Positions 23,650 to 31,618 of a DNA stretch of 45,876 nucleotides are shown here, piece after piece. Under the pieces are notes generated by a model. The model saw only the letters and a list, made by a program, of their open reading frames with translations, did not search any database and was not told the origin of the DNA. Positions within the stretch are counted from its first letter, which is position 1. Each line of letters opens with the position of its first letter. The position numbers were made by a program, and so were the translations under genes. The DNA comes from Nonomuraea longispora (GTDB lineage: Bacteria; Actinomycetota; Actinomycetes; Streptosporangiales; Streptosporangiaceae), in contig NZ_SMJZ01000053.1 in assembly GCF_004348345.1 (NCBI RefSeq), forward strand, positions 1 to 45,876, in the 5' to 3' direction.

Positions 23650-23663
23650 ACTACAGACGTAGT
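23650..23663. promoter_or_regulatory. TetR operator copy 2
   Basis: ACTACAGACGTAGT matches copy 1 at 12 of 14 positions and keeps the ACTAC/GTAGT arms. The two copies start 22 bases apart, close to two helical turns, so two dimers could sit on the same face of the DNA. It ends 18 bases before the monooxygenase ATG. Confidence 0.7.
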
Positions 23664-23681
23664 GAGAGAGGGGCAGAGGAC

Positions 23682-24866
23682 ATGCCGAAGGCCGTGGTGA
23701 TCGGCGGTGGCGTCGGAGGGCTGACCGCCGGGGTGGCGCTCCGGCGCGCCGGATGGGACGTGACCGTGCTCGAACGCGCCGCCCACCTCGCCCCGGTGGG
23801 GTCGGGGCTGGCCATGGCGCCGAACGCGTTGAAGGCGCTCGACGCGCTCGACCTGGGCGATCGGGTGCGCCGGCTCGGCCGGTTCGAGGGGCAGGCGGGC
23901 ATCCGCCGCCCGGACGGACGCCCGCTCGTGCACACCACGGACGACGACGCGCAGGCGCGCTACGGCGACTCGGTGGTGGTCATGTTGCGGGCCGCGCTGT
24001 TGGACGTGCTCGCCGGCGCCCTGGGCGAGGCCCGCCTGCGCCTGGGCGTCACCGTCTCCGGCGTGGACGCAGCCCGCGGGGTCGTCCGCACCGGCGCGGG
24101 CGACCTGGAGGCCGACCTGGTCGTGGCCGCCGACGGCATCCACTCGGCGACCCGCAAGGCGCTCTTCGCCGGCCATCCCGGCCCCGCCTACTCCGGCGTG
24201 ACGGCCTGGCGCGGCCTCGTGCCCAGGGCCGGACTGCCCATCCAGAGCACGGAGACCTGGGGCAAGGGGCTGTTGTTCGGGGTCCACTTGCTGGCGGGAG
24301 ATCTCGTCTACGTGTACGCGACCGACGTCTCCCCCGCCGGAGCCGTCCACGAGGACGGGCGGGAGGAACTGCTGCGCAGGTTCGGCGACTGGCACGAGCC
24401 GATCCCCGCGCTGCTGCGGGCGGCCGACCCCACGCGGATCATCCGCAACGACATCTTCTCCTTCGCCACGCCGCTGCCCGCGCTCCACAGCGGCAGGGTC
24501 GCGTTCGTCGGCGACGCCGCCCACCCCATGACGCCCAACCTCGGCCAGGGAGCCTGCCAGGCGATCGAGGACGCCGTCGTCCTGGCCCACCTGGCGGCCG
24601 GCTCCCCCGCGGCCGAGGACGCGCTGCCCGCCTACACCGCCGCCCGCCTCGACCGCACGTGGCAGGTGGTCCGCCGGTCCATGACGATCTGCCGGCTCAC
24701 CAAGGTCCGCAACGCGCCGGCCGTACGGCTGCGCGACCTCGCGATGTCCACGGCCGCCCGGCTCCGTCCCGACCTGATGCTGCGCTCCATGGACGAAGTG
24801 CTCGGCTGGCGTCCTCCCGCGCCGACCGGCCGGAAGGACGCGCCGAGCATCCCGTCCGACGGCTGA
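23682..24866 (+). CDS. FAD-dependent monooxygenase (PHBH-type, group A)
   Basis: This 394-residue flavin hydroxylase has the three family fingerprints. They are the N-terminal dinucleotide fold VVIGGGVGGLTAGVAL (about 5-20), the DG motif VVAADGIHSATRK (about 147-159) and the GD motif VAFVGDAAHPMTPNLGQGA (about 274-292). It should hydroxylate an aromatic or polyketide-like substrate using NAD(P)H and O2. GAGGAC lies just upstream of the ATG. Its promoter region holds two TetR operators, so it is probably inducible by its own substrate. It converges with the beta-helix gene across 6 bases. Confidence 0.92.
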   Translation: MPKAVVIGGGVGGLTAGVALRRAGWDVTVLERAAHLAPVGSGLAMAPNALKALDALDLGDRVRRLGRFEGQAGIRRPDGRPLVHTTDDDAQARYGDSVVVMLRAALLDVLAGALGEARLRLGVTVSGVDAARGVVRTGAGDLEADLVVAADGIHSATRKALFAGHPGPAYSGVTAWRGLVPRAGLPIQSTETWGKGLLFGVHLLAGDLVYVYATDVSPAGAVHEDGREELLRRFGDWHEPIPALLRAADPTRIIRNDIFSFATPLPALHSGRVAFVGDAAHPMTPNLGQGACQAIEDAVVLAHLAAGSPAAEDALPAYTAARLDRTWQVVRRSMTICRLTKVRNAPAVRLRDLAMSTAARLRPDLMLRSMDEVLGWRPPAPTGRKDAPSIPSDG

Positions 24867-24872
24867 GACTCC

Positions 24873-27245
24873 CTACCGGGGCCCGATGCCGTCCAGGGTG
24901 AAGCGCCTGTTCCACTCGCGCACCCACGCCGGGCCGAAGCCCTCGGCCCGGTTGAGCGGCGTGGCCCTGGCGTCGAACTTGCCGGTGGCGGGATCGAAGG
25001 CGACCTCGGCGGCGCTGTCCTTCTTGACGTTGTGCGCGTCGAAGTCCGGGTTGAAGGTCTTGACGTTCAGTCCGCCGGCGTCGTCGGTGTAGGCGAAGTC
25101 GCCCGTCGCGATGCTGACCGACCGGGTCAGCACGTTGTGCGACGGCACGTACACGGAGTCCGGGTTCTCCCACACGTGCGCTCGCGTGCACTCGGTGGTG
25201 TCGACCGAGGTGCACAGCTCGCCGTCGGCCTTGGACGGGACGTACCAGTCGCGGATGTTCGGGTACTGCCGGCCGTAGCGGCGGTACCACGTCTCGATGT
25301 TCTCCCGGGTGTTCGTGAAGCCGCTGCCGTCGCCCGGCTTCAGCATGTCGTTGAAGCGCTCGACCACGACCTTCGAGTTCGGCACCGGCAGGTCGTCCTC
25401 GTGGTAGAGCTTGTCGTGCCCGATGTACGTCACGTCCTTGAAGACGTTGTCCGAGGCGACGTTGCTGTGGCCCGCCTGGAAGAACAGGCCGTGCTGGACG
25501 TTGTCGAACACGTTGTGGTGCACGACCATCCCCGACATGCCGTCGTCCATGTAGACGGCCTGGTTGCCGTCCGCGCCGATGTCCTTGAACAGGTTGTACG
25601 CGACCACGTTGTTCAGGTACGTGTAGTCGCGGCCCGCGTAGATCACACCCTGGTCCGAGGCGTGCGTCACCAGCCGCTCGAACCTGTTGTGACTGATCTC
25701 CATGTCGTTGCCCATGATCTGGATCGCCATGTGGGGCGCGTCGTGGACGTGGTTGTAGCGGAAGGTGTTGCCGACCCCGTACATGTAGCCGGCGGGCGTG
25801 TAGGTGGCGAGCTTGGAGAAGTCGTAGATCTCGTTGTGCTCCACGACGTGGCCGCCGCGCTCCAGCGAGTCGCGGTCGCCGCCGGCGGTGAACACCCCGC
25901 CGCCGCCGAGGTCGTGCAGGCGGCTGTTGACCACCTTGTTGCGGTGGCCGCCGCGGCTCGTGCGGTATTCGGCGACGGCCGTGATGGCGTCGTTGGCCTC
26001 GCCGATCGCGATCGCGTCCATGCTGGCGTTCAGGATCTCCAGGCCGTCGACGGTGCACGACTCCGCGTCGAGCAGCCGCACGGCTGTGCCGGTGGTGCCG
26101 TTCAGCTTCAGGCCCTTGAGCGTCACCCCGCGCACGTTCTCCAGCTGGAAGAACGGCGCGTCGAAGGAGGTCAGGCTGATCTCCCTGCCTTCGACGGTTC
26201 CGCCCGGCGGGTAGTAGTAGAGGATGCCGGCGTCGTTCCAGCGGTCGATGTAATACTCACCCTCGGTGTCGAGCTCGCTCAGCACGTTCTGGGCGACGAA
26301 CGAGGTCCACTTGTCGGTGGCGGCGTACATCGTGGGATATGTCGTGCGCAGCTCCGCCTCAGCGGGGTCGACGGAGGCGATGCGTACGCGGTCGTTGGCG
26401 TAGTTGTTGCCGAAATAGCCGGACAGCCAGCCGTCGGTCTCGAACACCGTGTTGTCGAGTTCCTGGCCCTGCGGCGGCGCCCAGGCGGAGGAGCGCTCCT
26501 TCAGGGCGGCGTCGACGGCGGTGTAGACGGGTCCCGGCAGCTTGAGCATGTCCTCGTACGGCAGGGTGGTGCCGTCCTCGGTCTTGTCGGAGAAGTAGTC
26601 CCTGGCTCCCTTCGGCGCATCCTTGACCGTGATGGCGGCGCTGTCGAGCTTGCCGGCGTCGTTCGGATACTGCGCCAGGGTCTGGGCCGCGTCGTCGGTG
26701 ATCAGCTCGGGCGCGAACGGCTGAGGTTTCCAGTTGAACCCGTTCTTCATGATCACCCCGGCGGGGATGCCCGCGGCGCCCAGGTCGTAGACGTGGACCT
26801 GGCCGGCCACCGCGTCGGGGACGCGCGCCTTCGACGACCACTTGGCCTCGTCCGGCAGGTCGCTCAGCCTGCGGAACGCGCCGGGATCGAGGGTGGTGAC
26901 GCCGGCGAACTCGACCTGCTCGCCCGGGTGGGCGGCGTAGGTGACATGGGAGTGCTCCGGGCCGCTCAGCTCGATGGTCTCGGACGTCTGGTAGACGCCT
27001 TCCCTGATGTAGACGAGGCCGGGCCGGCGCGCGCTCGTCCGTCCCGCCAGCGCGTCGCGGGCCTGCTCGACCGTCGGGAACGGATCCGTTCTCGTACCGG
27101 TGGCGCCCTCCCTGCCGTCCTCGGCCACGTAGACGACGGTCTTCGCGCCGGATAAGCCGGGCTCCGCCAAGGCCGGCGCCGGCGCTCCGGCCGCCGTGAC
27201 CACCAGGACGGACGCGATCAGGACACCCATCGATCTTCTCGCCAT
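24873..27245 (-). CDS. Secreted right-handed parallel beta-helix protein (GH141-like N-terminus)
   Basis: This 790-residue exported protein has a Sec signal peptide (about 1-27, ending PALA). The start of the mature part, TVVYVAEDGREGATGTRTDP then FPTVEQARDAL and YIREGVYQTSETIEL, resembles the opening of GH141-type and related beta-helix carbohydrate enzymes. Repeated beta-helix coils follow (about 400-640; for example NTFRYNHVHDAPHMAI and DMEISHNRFERL). A role in plant or microbial glycan breakdown is plausible, but I cannot place catalytic acids with confidence. ATG 27245 was chosen for the signal peptide; AGGAG lies 10 bases upstream. Upstream bases 27246-27420 contain TCAACCGTTTGA (27344), a possible weak operator. 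Confidence 0.83.
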   Translation of the reverse strand: MARRSMGVLIASVLVVTAAGAPAPALAEPGLSGAKTVVYVAEDGREGATGTRTDPFPTVEQARDALAGRTSARRPGLVYIREGVYQTSETIELSGPEHSHVTYAAHPGEQVEFAGVTTLDPGAFRRLSDLPDEAKWSSKARVPDAVAGQVHVYDLGAAGIPAGVIMKNGFNWKPQPFAPELITDDAAQTLAQYPNDAGKLDSAAITVKDAPKGARDYFSDKTEDGTTLPYEDMLKLPGPVYTAVDAALKERSSAWAPPQGQELDNTVFETDGWLSGYFGNNYANDRVRIASVDPAEAELRTTYPTMYAATDKWTSFVAQNVLSELDTEGEYYIDRWNDAGILYYYPPGGTVEGREISLTSFDAPFFQLENVRGVTLKGLKLNGTTGTAVRLLDAESCTVDGLEILNASMDAIAIGEANDAITAVAEYRTSRGGHRNKVVNSRLHDLGGGGVFTAGGDRDSLERGGHVVEHNEIYDFSKLATYTPAGYMYGVGNTFRYNHVHDAPHMAIQIMGNDMEISHNRFERLVTHASDQGVIYAGRDYTYLNNVVAYNLFKDIGADGNQAVYMDDGMSGMVVHHNVFDNVQHGLFFQAGHSNVASDNVFKDVTYIGHDKLYHEDDLPVPNSKVVVERFNDMLKPGDGSGFTNTRENIETWYRRYGRQYPNIRDWYVPSKADGELCTSVDTTECTRAHVWENPDSVYVPSHNVLTRSVSIATGDFAYTDDAGGLNVKTFNPDFDAHNVKKDSAAEVAFDPATGKFDARATPLNRAEGFGPAWVREWNRRFTLDGIGPR

Positions 27246-27420
27246 GCTCGTGCCACTCCTGCTCGTATCAGAGCACATCGCTGCAATGTGACAGACCACC
27301 ATGGTCATCGCCGATGCACCGTAACCCCGCAGGCCATGACAATTCAACCGTTTGACCAACGCGACCGCCGAAGGCGTCACCGCCGCGCGGCGTCACGAGG
27401 GGCCGCGCGGGTCGCGTGGC

Positions 27421-28302
27421 TCAGCTTGCGTCCGACGTCGCCGACACCGGGACGGGGGCCGGTTCGTTGCCGGTCCGAGCCGGGCGGTGGTCGGGGGCCA
27501 GGCGGCCGAGCGTGATCGTGCCGCCGATGGTCAGCGCGCCGGCCAGCAGGGCGGGGATCGCCGTGGACGGGGCCGTGGGCAACGGCTCGCCGAGCAGGAT
27601 CGCGCCCGCGAGCACCGAGGTGATGGGGTCGATGACCTGCACGCCGGCGTAGGCGATGCCGAAGTAGCCGACCGCGTACGAGCGCTGGAGCAGCACGACC
27701 GCGCAGACCAGCAGCAGGGGGATGGCGAGGGTGAACCAGTGGGCCAGGCGCCCCAGGTCTCCCTCGAGGCCGCCGCCGACCACGCGGACGAACGTGGAGA
27801 CGCTCGCGGTCACGGCCCCCGCGCCCACCGAGAGCAGGGCGGCCTTGGCCGGCCCGTGCACCCGGCGGGCCATCAGCTGGGTGACCAGGGTGATCAGCCC
27901 GATCACGGCGATGAACCCGATGGCCGCGCCGTCGCCCAGCCGGGGCGGCACGTTGTGCTCCGGCACCAGCATCATGAGCCACAGCAGACCCACCGCCACG
28001 GCGATCGATCCGAGGATCTCCGCACGGTAGGGCCTGCGCCCGTACAGGAACGCCGCCAGCGGCACCGCGAACACGAGGGTGGCGACGCTGATCGGCTGGA
28101 CGGCGACCAGCGGCGCTAAGCTCAGCGCCACCGCGTGCAGGCACGCGCCGGTGAAGCCGATGACGCCGCCGATCCACCAGCGGGGGCGTCGCACCAGCCG
28201 GAGGGAAGCGCCCTCGGCGACGGCTTCGTACTGCTGCAGTGCGGCGCCGAGCGCGTAGCCCAGCGCGCCGGCCAGAGCGATCAGCAGGCCGATCCAGGTC
28301 AT
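27421..28302 (-). CDS. DMT-superfamily membrane transporter
   Basis: This 293-residue integral membrane protein has about nine hydrophobic spans and no large soluble domain. The pattern, with GALGYALGAALQQYEAV in the first span, LVAVQPISVATLVFAVPLAA and the late GVQVIDPITSVLAGAILLGE, matches the EamA/NIPA-like branch of drug/metabolite transporters. Its substrate is unknown. The C-terminal tail is short and hydrophilic. It reads toward the beta-helix gene with a 175-base gap, so the two are probably separate units. Confidence 0.82.
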   Translation of the reverse strand: MTWIGLLIALAGALGYALGAALQQYEAVAEGASLRLVRRPRWWIGGVIGFTGACLHAVALSLAPLVAVQPISVATLVFAVPLAAFLYGRRPYRAEILGSIAVAVGLLWLMMLVPEHNVPPRLGDGAAIGFIAVIGLITLVTQLMARRVHGPAKAALLSVGAGAVTASVSTFVRVVGGGLEGDLGRLAHWFTLAIPLLLVCAVVLLQRSYAVGYFGIAYAGVQVIDPITSVLAGAILLGEPLPTAPSTAIPALLAGALTIGGTITLGRLAPDHRPARTGNEPAPVPVSATSDAS

Positions 28303-28372
28303 CGCGGCCCGCGCAGGAGCAGGCGTCCTTCCAGGAGCATTGCTCCAGCTTATGAGCCCAACGACCTTCTAG

Positions 28373-28401
28373 AATCCACCTTTAGGCTGATAAATCCACC
28401 T
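28373..28401. repeat. Direct repeat AATCCACCT, 20 bp apart
   Basis: Two identical 9-mers AATCCACCT start at 28373 and 28393, close to two helical turns apart, in an unusually A/T-rich stretch upstream of the DMT transporter gene. This spacing suits a pair of protein-binding sites. No regulator gene lies beside it. Confidence 0.4.
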
Positions 28402-28458
28402 GAACCCACTTTGAACAGCACGAACATGTGACTCATCCATGAACCGGCCGGGCCCGCC

Positions 28459-28833
28459 CTAGGAACGTTCAGGACAGACGCAGAACAGGTGCCCCTCGGG
28501 ATCCCGCAGGACCACCCAGCCCGTGCCCTCCTCGGTGACACCCGGCTGGAAGTCGGGCCTGGTCGCGCCCAGCGCGACGTACTCGCCGACCGCCTTGTCC
28601 ACGTCCGGCACCCTGAAGTCGAGGTGGAACTGCTTGCCCTCACCGGGCCACGCGGCCGGCTTTCGGCCGGGGACCCGCCCGAAGTAGATGTTCGTGGTGC
28701 CGTCGCCCACGGCCGCGTACTCGTCCTCGGAGTACTGGATGTCCAGCCCGGTGACCTCGTGGTAGAACGCGGCCAGCTTCCTGGGCTCCGCGCAATCCAG
28801 AGTGACCGCCAGGAGCTTCGCTTTCGTCGTCAT
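28459..28833 (-). CDS. VOC-family (glyoxalase/bleomycin-resistance-like) protein
   Basis: This 124-residue single VOC module has the usual two beta-alpha-beta halves. LLAVTLDCAEPRKLAAFYHE is the first half, and WVVLRDPEGHLFCVCPE is the typical C-terminal strand with the metal-ligand Glu region. Such proteins are small-molecule-binding or metal-dependent enzymes, and the substrate cannot be told from sequence. It is transcribed away from the PRC-barrel gene's terminator on the same strand. Confidence 0.87.
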   Translation of the reverse strand: MTTKAKLLAVTLDCAEPRKLAAFYHEVTGLDIQYSEDEYAAVGDGTTNIYFGRVPGRKPAAWPGEGKQFHLDFRVPDVDKAVGEYVALGATRPDFQPGVTEEGTGWVVLRDPEGHLFCVCPERS

Positions 28834-28880
28834 GGCTTCAGCGTTCCAGCCGTACCTGCCAGCTTCTGTCAGGTACGGAA

Positions 28881-28910
28881 AGGGCCGCGCCCCGAAGCGG
28901 ACGCGGCCCT
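28881..28910 (-). terminator. Terminator of the PRC-barrel gene
   Basis: AGGGCCGCG and CGCGGCCCT form a perfect 9-bp stem. Read on the minus strand, the hairpin follows the PRC-barrel stop codon by about 17 bases and is followed by TTTCC. Confidence 0.75.
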
Positions 28911-28927
28911 CCCCTCACGACACGGAG

Positions 28928-29272
28928 TCACCCGTGGAAGCGGCCGTAGTAGTCACCCAGCCGCGTCCGGTATTCGGGCTCCTTGAACGTGCCCTCGTCG
29001 AACTCGGGCGCGTCCTTGATCTCGGCCTTGGTGCGCGCGACGAACACGTCGCGCTCCTGCGGGTCGATGCTCGTGACGACCTGCGCCGGAAGCATGACCT
29101 TCTTGCCGAAGATCCAGGGGCCGGTGTCGACGATGATGTAGCTCTCGCCGACCTCGTACGTCGCCTCGTCGACGGTCCCGATCTTCCCGTCGGTCGCCTG
29201 CACGCGGAAGCCCGCGAGGTCCAGGCTCCTGCCACGGTCGTAGACGTCAGGTCGGTAGTCCCAGAGCTCCAT
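28928..29272 (-). CDS. PRC-barrel domain protein
   Basis: This 114-residue soluble protein contains one PRC-barrel: LAGFRVQATDGKIGTVDEAT, then SYIIVDTGPWIFGKKVMLPA, then VVTSIDPQERDVFV. A charged tail follows, with ARTKAEIKDAPEF. PRC-barrel proteins of this size are common general-stress proteins in actinomycetes; their molecular role is unclear. About 45 bases upstream lies a GTTT-N14-GGGTAG motif resembling a SigB-type stress promoter. A leader containing AGGAGAGGA precedes the ATG. Confidence 0.87.
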   Translation of the reverse strand: MELWDYRPDVYDRGRSLDLAGFRVQATDGKIGTVDEATYEVGESYIIVDTGPWIFGKKVMLPAQVVTSIDPQERDVFVARTKAEIKDAPEFDEGTFKEPEYRTRLGDYYGRFHG

Positions 29273-29318
29273 GGGAACTCGTCCTCTCCTCTTGCCGTCT
29301 TTCTCGGGCCCCCGTCCG

Positions 29319-29342
29319 CTACCCGAACAGAGCTCCGTAAAC
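29319..29342 (-). promoter_or_regulatory. SigB-like promoter of the PRC-barrel gene
   Basis: On the minus strand GTTT (29342-29339) is followed after 14 bases by GGGTAG (29324-29319). This fits the GNNT-N14-16-GGGTAC/T pattern known for SigB-type stress sigma factors of Streptomyces, with one mismatch at the last base. The same motif occurs before other small stress-type genes of this window. Confidence 0.5.
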
Positions 29343-29399
29343 CGGTAACAAAGCGGTTAACAGCTAGCGATCATTTACTAGTCAGCAAGCGGTCTAGGC

Positions 29400-29425
29400 C
29401 ACCCTCTTCTAGGACAAGAAGGGTG
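29400..29425 (+). promoter_or_regulatory. Hairpin covering the acyltransferase ribosome-binding site
   Basis: CACC (29400-29403) and CTTCT (29406-29410) can pair with AGAAG (29417-29421) and GGTG (29422-29425), with a two-base bulge and the loop AGGACA. The right arm contains the AGAAGGG ribosome-binding site of the acyltransferase gene, so folding would reduce translation. No ligand-binding fold is evident. Confidence 0.35.
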
Positions 29426-29431
29426 AAAAAA

Positions 29432-30523
29432 ATGCCAACTAGCTCAGACCGTCTGTACGAGATCGACGGCCTCCGGCTACTGGCGGCGCTCTGCGTCGTG
29501 CTGTTCCACTACACGTTCTCCGGCTGGGCCGGCGACCACAGCCCGGTCGTCTTCGCCGCGGAGAGCGCCTGGTCCAAGTACGGCTACCTGGGCGTGGACC
29601 TGTTCTTCCTGGTCAGCGGCTTCGTGGTGCTGATGAGCGCCTGGGGCAGGACCCCGCGCGCGTTCGTCGTCTCGCGCGTCGTGCGGCTCTACCCCGCGTA
29701 CTGGGTGGGCATCGCCGTCACCAGCGTGGTCACCGTGACGCTGGGACAGGGCGTGTTCGAGGTGAGCCTGCCGCAGGTGCTGGCGAACCTGACGATGTTC
29801 CAGTCGGTGCCGAACATCGCGAACGTGGACGTGGTCTATTGGACCCTCTGGGCCGAGATGCGGTTCTACTTCCTCATCCTGGCCTTCACCTTCGTCGGCA
29901 TGACGCGCACCCGGGTCATGGTGGGACTCTGGGCCTGGCTGGGGCTGACGGTCCTGGTCCAGGCTGGGCTGCTGCCGGGCATCGCCGACCTGGTCGTGCA
30001 GTCGGAGTTCTCCCACTACTTCATCGCGGGCATGGCGCTGTTCATGCTCTACAGGTTCGGGCTGAGCGTGCAGATCGCCCTGCTGGTGCCGATCTGCCTG
30101 GGCAACGCCGTCTACCGGGCCGTCGGGTACGCCGACGCCGTGGGCGAACGGTACTCCGTGGAGTACTCGCACGGCGTGATCATCGCCGTCGTCGTGCTGA
30201 TCTTCCTCGTCATGACGCTCATCGCGCTGCGCGCCACCCGGTGGCTGGGCAGGCCGTGGCTGGTGACGGCCGGCGCGCTGACGTACCCGCTCTACCTGCT
30301 GCACGCGCACGTCGGGTTCGTGATCTTCGCCCGCGTGGGCGACGCGGTCAACAAGTACGTGCTCCTGGCCGGGCTGATCGCGGTCATGCTCGGGGCCGCG
30401 TACCTGGTTTACCGGTTCGTCGAGCGGCCGCTCGCGCCCCGGCTGAAGGTCATGTTGTCGGGTCCCGCGCCTGCTCACGTGCCCCGGCACGCGCAGCGTG
30501 AGATGTCCGACAGGCCGGGCTGA
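29432..30523 (+). CDS. Acyltransferase 3 family membrane protein (OafA/YrhL type)
   Basis: This 363-residue polytopic protein has about ten membrane spans. It begins with the family signature RLYEIDGLRLLAALCVVLFH, in which the His is conserved and catalytic in the family, and YLGVDLFFLVSGFVVLMSAW. It ends with YLVYRFVERPLAPRLK, typical of acyltransferase-3 proteins. Such enzymes O-acetylate cell-wall polymers, exopolysaccharides or lipids at the membrane. The ATG at 29432 follows AGAAGGG by 8 bases; a possible hairpin covers that site. It is divergent from the PRC-barrel gene. The target polymer is unknown because no polysaccharide gene lies nearby. Confidence 0.9.
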   Translation: MPTSSDRLYEIDGLRLLAALCVVLFHYTFSGWAGDHSPVVFAAESAWSKYGYLGVDLFFLVSGFVVLMSAWGRTPRAFVVSRVVRLYPAYWVGIAVTSVVTVTLGQGVFEVSLPQVLANLTMFQSVPNIANVDVVYWTLWAEMRFYFLILAFTFVGMTRTRVMVGLWAWLGLTVLVQAGLLPGIADLVVQSEFSHYFIAGMALFMLYRFGLSVQIALLVPICLGNAVYRAVGYADAVGERYSVEYSHGVIIAVVVLIFLVMTLIALRATRWLGRPWLVTAGALTYPLYLLHAHVGFVIFARVGDAVNKYVLLAGLIAVMLGAAYLVYRFVERPLAPRLKVMLSGPAPAHVPRHAQREMSDRPG

Positions 30524-30601
30524 CTGTCCTGACAACCGCCGGCACGCGGGACATCAAGGCTCCAGGTGCGGATACGATCCGCGTCACGGAGAGGGGGCCG
30601 C

Positions 30602-31417
30602 ATGAGCGTCACCGACGAGCCGGAGTGGGCTCCACCCGGAGTGGATCCGGCGCAGCCGAGCGTGGCGCGCGTACACGACGCGCTGCTCGGCGGCATGGAG
30701 AACTTCGCCGCCGACAGGTCGGTGGCCCGCAAGCTGAAGGACACGGTGCCCGAGGTCGTCGACCTCGTCTGGTGCAACCGCGCCTTCATCGGCAGAGTGG
30801 TCGACTTCCTGGTCCGCGAGGCGGGCATCAGGCAGATCATCGATCTGGGTGCCGGGCTGCCCACGATCGAGAACACCCACGAGGTCGCCCAGTTCGCCGA
30901 CCGCGCGTGCAAGGTCGTCTACGTCGACATCGACCCCATGGTGGAGCCGCACGCGCGGGCGCTGCTGAGCGCCAACCCGAACGCGGGCGCCGTCACCGCC
31001 GACGCCCGCGACGTCGACGCCGTGCTCGGCCATCCGGTGCTGCACGGCCTCGTCGACCTGTCACAACCCACCGCGATCATGGCCATCGGGCTGCTGCACC
31101 TGTTCTCCGACAAGGAGGACCCGCACGCCCTGGTCAGGCGCTACATGTCGGCGCTGGCCCCTGGCAGCTACCTGGCCGCCTCCAACATGCTCGCCAGCGC
31201 CAACCCCAAGGCCAAGGCGCTGGAGGTGATGTTGCAGGCCACCATGGGGGCCGGGTTCTTCCGCGACCGCGCCGCCGTCACCGCGTTCTTCGACGGTCTG
31301 GTGCTCGTGGAGCCGGGCGTCGTGCACTTCCCCGAATGGCATCCCGACGAGCGCGTCCCCGGGCCGCTCGCGCCGTGGGAGGTACTGCTGCTGGGCGGCG
31401 TCGCCCGCAAGCCGTGA
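30602..31417 (+). CDS. SAM-dependent methyltransferase, SAV2177/DUF574 family
   Basis: This 271-residue protein has the family hallmarks: SVARVHDALLGGMENFAADR near the N-terminus and RQIIDLGAGLPTIENTHEVA (SAM-binding glycine loop). VVYVDIDPMVEPHARALL and AIMAIGLLHLFSDKEDP follow. The family is greatly expanded in filamentous actinomycetes and adopts a class I methyltransferase fold. The substrates are unknown. The ATG at 30602 is preceded by GGAGAGGGGG. It is a single gene between the acyltransferase and the leader peptide of the EamA transporter. Confidence 0.92.
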   Translation: MSVTDEPEWAPPGVDPAQPSVARVHDALLGGMENFAADRSVARKLKDTVPEVVDLVWCNRAFIGRVVDFLVREAGIRQIIDLGAGLPTIENTHEVAQFADRACKVVYVDIDPMVEPHARALLSANPNAGAVTADARDVDAVLGHPVLHGLVDLSQPTAIMAIGLLHLFSDKEDPHALVRRYMSALAPGSYLAASNMLASANPKAKALEVMLQATMGAGFFRDRAAVTAFFDGLVLVEPGVVHFPEWHPDERVPGPLAPWEVLLLGGVARKP

Positions 31418-31460
31418 GCCCTACCGGATCATCGGGGTGAGCGCCGCCGGCGTACGGCGG

Positions 31461-31466
31461 TAGGGT
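31461..31466 (+). promoter_or_regulatory. -10 box of the leader-peptide/EamA transcript
   Basis: TAGGGT fits the actinobacterial -10 pattern TAnnnT and ends 7 bases before the ATG of the 14-codon leader. Transcription would start at or beside that ATG, making the leader ORF leaderless. No clear -35 box is present. Confidence 0.5.
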
Positions 31467-31473
31467 GGTCCGC

Positions 31474-31518
31474 ATGCCGCGACGCATGCTCATCTGCTCT
31501 CCCCCGCCCGCCCGCTAA
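31474..31518 (+). CDS. 14-residue leader peptide upstream of EamA transporter
   Basis: The reading frame encodes MPRRMLICSPPPAR and then TAA. It lies 7 bases after a TAGGGT -10 box and about 100 bases before the EamA transporter. Three consecutive Pro codons near the end are a known cause of ribosome slowing when EF-P is limiting. The stop codon falls exactly in the 3-base loop of a perfect 8-bp hairpin. Together this looks like a translation-sensing attenuator rather than a functional peptide. I know of no described family that it matches. Confidence 0.5.
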   Translation: MPRRMLICSPPPAR

Positions 31519-31526
31519 GCGGGCGG
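31508..31526 (+). promoter_or_regulatory. Hairpin with leader stop codon in its loop
   Basis: CCGCCCGC (31508-31515) and GCGGGCGG (31519-31526) pair perfectly over 8 bp. The loop TAA is the stop codon of the leader peptide. A ribosome stalled at the Pro codons or terminating at the stop would keep this hairpin open, so it can couple leader translation to downstream RNA folding. Confidence 0.5.
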
Positions 31527-31618
31527 CTCTCCGACACTTTCCCGGGTCTGACGGATCCGTGGGTGGTCGCTGCCCGCACACCGGGCCCTTTCCACCACTC
31601 CATCCGGAGCAATCTGTC

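Noticed and set aside
27344..27355. TCAACCGTTTGA, a possible operator before the beta-helix gene.
   Set aside because: The symmetry is imperfect and no second copy or neighbouring regulator supports it. It is mentioned only in the gene entry.
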